Origin: Clostridia bacterium
GTDB lineage: Bacteria; Bacillota; Clostridia; Christensenellales; SZUA-584
Direction: 5' to 3'
Length of the DNA: 43,650 bases
NCBI GenBank assembly: GCA_003249555.1
Contig: QKIQ01000129.1
Location: 1 to 43,650, forward strand
The notes under the pieces are model-generated. The model was not told the DNA's origin and ran no database searches. It saw only the letters and a program-made list of their open reading frames with translations. Below are positions 41,437-43,650 of the stretch, in pieces; the first letter of the stretch is position 1; each line of letters opens with the position of its first letter. Position numbers and translations under genes: made by a program.

Positions 41437-43368
41437 ATGAAAATTACACTTGCAAACGGAGAATCAAGGGAATTTGAAAACGGTCTGAGCGCGTTTGATA
41501 TCGCCAAATCGATATCAAACAAGCTTGCAAAAAAAGCGCTGGCCGCAAGAATTGACGGCGCCGTGAGCGATTTAAATACGACGATAGCACAAGACTGCCG
41601 TCTCGACATACTCACCTTTGACGACGAGATAGGAAAAAAAGCGCTGTGGCACACCGCTTCGCACGTACTGGCGCAGGCCGTCAAGCGTCTTTTCCCTGGC
41701 GCGAAGCTCGCCATCGGCCCCGCGATAGACACGGGCTATTACTATGATTTTGATGTCGAAAAACCGTTTGATGCAGATGATCTGAAAAACATCGAAGATG
41801 AAATGGCGCGTATCGTGGCGGAAAACCTGCCGCTGGAAAAGTTTGTTTTGAGTCGCAGCGAAGCGCTTGAATTCATGAAGGATGAGCCTTATAAGCAAGA
41901 GCTTATCAACGACCTGCCGGAGGATGCGGCATTAAGCTTTTACCGTCAGGGTAAATTTACCGATCTTTGCGCAGGGCCTCATGTACCGTCTACGGGCAAG
42001 GTTAAATCGTTCAAGCTGCTGAGCGTAGCGGGCGCTTACTGGCGTGGCAGCGAAAAAAACAAGATGCTCACACGCATATACGGCACAGCTTTTGAGAAGC
42101 AGGAAGAACTTGCCGCATACTTAAATATGCTCAAAGAGGCGCGCGAACGCGACCATAACAAACTGGGCCGCGAGCTCAGATATTTTATGACGAGCGACGT
42201 GATTGGTCAGGGGCTGCCCCTGCTTATGCCCAAAGGCACCAAGGTGATACAGGTGCTAAGCCGCTTTGTGGAAGATGAAGAAGAAAAACGCGGATATCAG
42301 CTGGTGCGTACGCCGCTGATGGCCAAGAACGACCTCTATAAAATCTCCGGTCACTGGGATCATTACAAAGACGGCATGTTCGTGTTGGGCGACGAGGAAA
42401 AGGGTGAAGAGGTGATGGCGCTTCGGCCCATGGACTGCCCATTCCAGTTCATGATGTATAATTCGGAGTTGCACAGCTACCGCGAGCTGCCGCTGCGCTA
42501 CAGTGAAAACGCAACGCTGTTCCGCAACGAATCGTCGGGCGAGATGCACGGGCTTATTCGTGTGCGTCAGTTCACATTGGCTGACGCGCATATCATCTGC
42601 ACACCAGACCAAGTGGCTGAAGAGTTTAAAAGCGTTATCGATCTGATACAGTATATGATGACGTGCATCGGCATTGAAGACGAGATCACTTACCGTTTCT
42701 CCAAGTGGGACCCGAGCAATACTGAAAAGTATATCGACGACCCTGAAGCATGGGAAACCACACAACGGCTGATGAAGCAGATACTCGACGAAATCGATCT
42801 TAACTATGTGGAAGCAGACGGCGAAGCCGCTTTTTATGGCCCCAAGCTGGATCTCCAGTTCAGAAACGTGTTTGGCAAGGAAGACACACTATTCACGGTG
42901 CAGATCGATTTTGCGCTGCCCACGCGTTTTGACATGACCTACGTAGACAAAGACGGCGAAAAGAAGCGTCCGTACGTCATTCACCGTTCCTCCATCGGCT
43001 GCTATGAGCGTACGCTCGCGATGCTGATCGAAAAGTATGCGGGTGCGATGCCTCTCTGGATCGCGCCTGAGCAGGTGCGGCTCATGTCCATCACAGACCG
43101 TTCTCTCGAATATTTGCGCGAATGGGAGAAGAAGCTCAAGGCCGCAGGCGTGCGCGTGACTGTGGATAACCGCAGCGAAAAAATCGGCTACAAGATCCGC
43201 GAAGCAAGAGGCGAGCGCATCCCGTACATGGCGGTCGCGGGCGATAACGAGGTGGACAATGGCACGCTGGCCATCCGCAAGCGCGGTGAAGGCGATATCG
43301 GTCAAATGAACGGCGATGCATTTGTGGATATGGTGATTGCGCAAATCAACAATAAGACAATTTTTTAA
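41437..43368 (+). CDS. thrS: Threonyl-tRNA synthetase
   Basis: Class II synthetase for tRNA-Thr, 643 residues. Domains: TGS (about 1-62, beginning MKITLANGESREFENG), editing/SAD domain with HTASH near 73 and CAGPHVPSTG, and the catalytic core with GLPLLMPKGT, ALRPMDCPFQ (zinc-binding Cys), RNESSGEMHGLIRVRQF (motif 2), FYGPKLDLQFRNVFG and HRSSIGCYERTLAMLIE (motif 3). The anticodon-binding domain ends with NGTLAIRKRGEGDIGQM. ATG 41437 has AGAGGA upstream. The frame is open to 41395, but that part belongs to the terminator of the T-box. Controlled by the T-box leader. Confidence 0.96.
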   Translation: MKITLANGESREFENGLSAFDIAKSISNKLAKKALAARIDGAVSDLNTTIAQDCRLDILTFDDEIGKKALWHTASHVLAQAVKRLFPGAKLAIGPAIDTGYYYDFDVEKPFDADDLKNIEDEMARIVAENLPLEKFVLSRSEALEFMKDEPYKQELINDLPEDAALSFYRQGKFTDLCAGPHVPSTGKVKSFKLLSVAGAYWRGSEKNKMLTRIYGTAFEKQEELAAYLNMLKEARERDHNKLGRELRYFMTSDVIGQGLPLLMPKGTKVIQVLSRFVEDEEEKRGYQLVRTPLMAKNDLYKISGHWDHYKDGMFVLGDEEKGEEVMALRPMDCPFQFMMYNSELHSYRELPLRYSENATLFRNESSGEMHGLIRVRQFTLADAHIICTPDQVAEEFKSVIDLIQYMMTCIGIEDEITYRFSKWDPSNTEKYIDDPEAWETTQRLMKQILDEIDLNYVEADGEAAFYGPKLDLQFRNVFGKEDTLFTVQIDFALPTRFDMTYVDKDGEKKRPYVIHRSSIGCYERTLAMLIEKYAGAMPLWIAPEQVRLMSITDRSLEYLREWEKKLKAAGVRVTVDNRSEKIGYKIREARGERIPYMAVAGDNEVDNGTLAIRKRGEGDIGQMNGDAFVDMVIAQINNKTIF

Positions 43369-43383
43369 CCGGAGAATTCAAGC

Positions 43384-43423
43384 AAAGACGGTATGGCTTT
43401 CAAAGCGATACCGTCTTTTTTTA
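43384..43423 (+). terminator. Rho-independent terminator of thrS
   Basis: AAAGACGGTAT and ATACCGTCTTT form an 11-pair stem with a 13-base loop, followed by TTTTT. It lies 15 bases after the thrS stop. Confidence 0.9.
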
Positions 43424-43427
43424 CAGA

Positions 43428-43510
43428 TTGGGCCGGCATACCATATTCAGGCCGGCATGGAAACCGGCCACGATTCAGAGATTATTTCGATGTGAGCACC
43501 GGCCCTACGT
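43428..43510. repeat. Dispersed GC-rich palindromic repeat after thrS
   Basis: GGGCCGGCATACC (43430-43442), GGCCGGCATGGAAACC then GGCC (43451-43469) and CACCGGCCCTACG (43498-43509) form nested stems. The core GGCATGGAAACC is shared with the inverse complement of the copy near 13.35 kb. No gene is seen in the rest of the stretch to the window end; CTCAAG-GTAT-CTTGAG (43597-43612) is a further palindrome. Confidence 0.6.
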
Positions 43511-43650
43511 AAGCGTCAAATAAACCGGCACCTATTCCAAGCAAGCTAAAAATGCGACAATATCTCCAAAATAAGGCTTAGGGCTCTCAAGGTATCTTGA
43601 GATGTCTTAAGACGGATTTGGAGCAAAAAGCAGTGGACATTCAGAAGCTG

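Noticed and set aside
43597-43650. Possible new gene at the window end (frame open from about 43585)
   Set aside because: No ATG or clear ribosome site; only about 22 codons are visible, including a start-less helix-like segment.

Overview
The window looks like a chromosomal segment of a spore-forming, probably motile member of the Clostridia (Bacillota) with a mid-range G+C content. The basis for this is two T-box leaders (valS and thrS), Gram-positive Shine-Dalgarno sites before most genes, consensus sigma-A promoters, a YtxC sporulation protein, an LrgAB pair, a DUF6323/DUF6179 pair typical of clostridia, and a chemoreceptor behind a sigma-D-like promoter. No species is claimed.

Layout. 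Positions 1-1540 are a low-G+C patch of broken genes: the tail of an unidentified protein, a frameshifted exported protein and a collapsed lipoprotein. From 6837 down to 1650 (minus strand) lies a 2-oxoacid dehydrogenase operon in the order E2, E3, fused E1 alpha-beta. Between 12421 and 7234 (minus) come valS with a complete T-box leader, a short folC overlapping it, a metal-dependent amidohydrolase and two tandem paralogous small proteins. From 20720 to 13431 (minus) is a compact arginine operon, argC-argB-argD-carB-argF, lacking argJ and carA; its promoter overlaps ARG-box-like palindromes. A GNAT gene sits between argF and valS.

The plus strand at 20862-23882 encodes a MacAB-like adaptor, ATPase and permease. 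A secreted Tyr/Ser-rich protein and a zinc-ribbon protein (both minus) follow; three tandem 10-bp repeats lie between them. DUF6323 and DUF6179 genes (plus) have a strong promoter with a palindrome in it. After a 570-bp stretch without genes come an ABC half-transporter (minus) and lrgAB (plus). A five-gene overlapping minus-strand operon (35315 to 31089) encodes an ABC ATPase, two ABC-2 permeases, an unknown helical protein and a small protein with a Cas2-like pattern. Then come ytxC, a chemoreceptor, a second amidohydrolase, a mazF without antitoxin, a YitT-family membrane protein, an HdeD/DUF308-like membrane protein and T-box-controlled thrS.

How it fits together. Amino-acid supply and charging is a strong theme: arginine and carbamoyl-phosphate synthesis, plus valine and threonine tRNA charging, each with a readable control element. 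Transport and envelope functions make up most of the second half. Short GC-rich palindromic repeats recur in at least four intergenic gaps. I found no CRISPR array, rRNA, tRNA, prophage or intact transposon. The best candidates for undescribed biology are the DUF6323/DUF6179 pair and the ABC operon with the Cas2-like protein; neither can be given a function from sequence alone.
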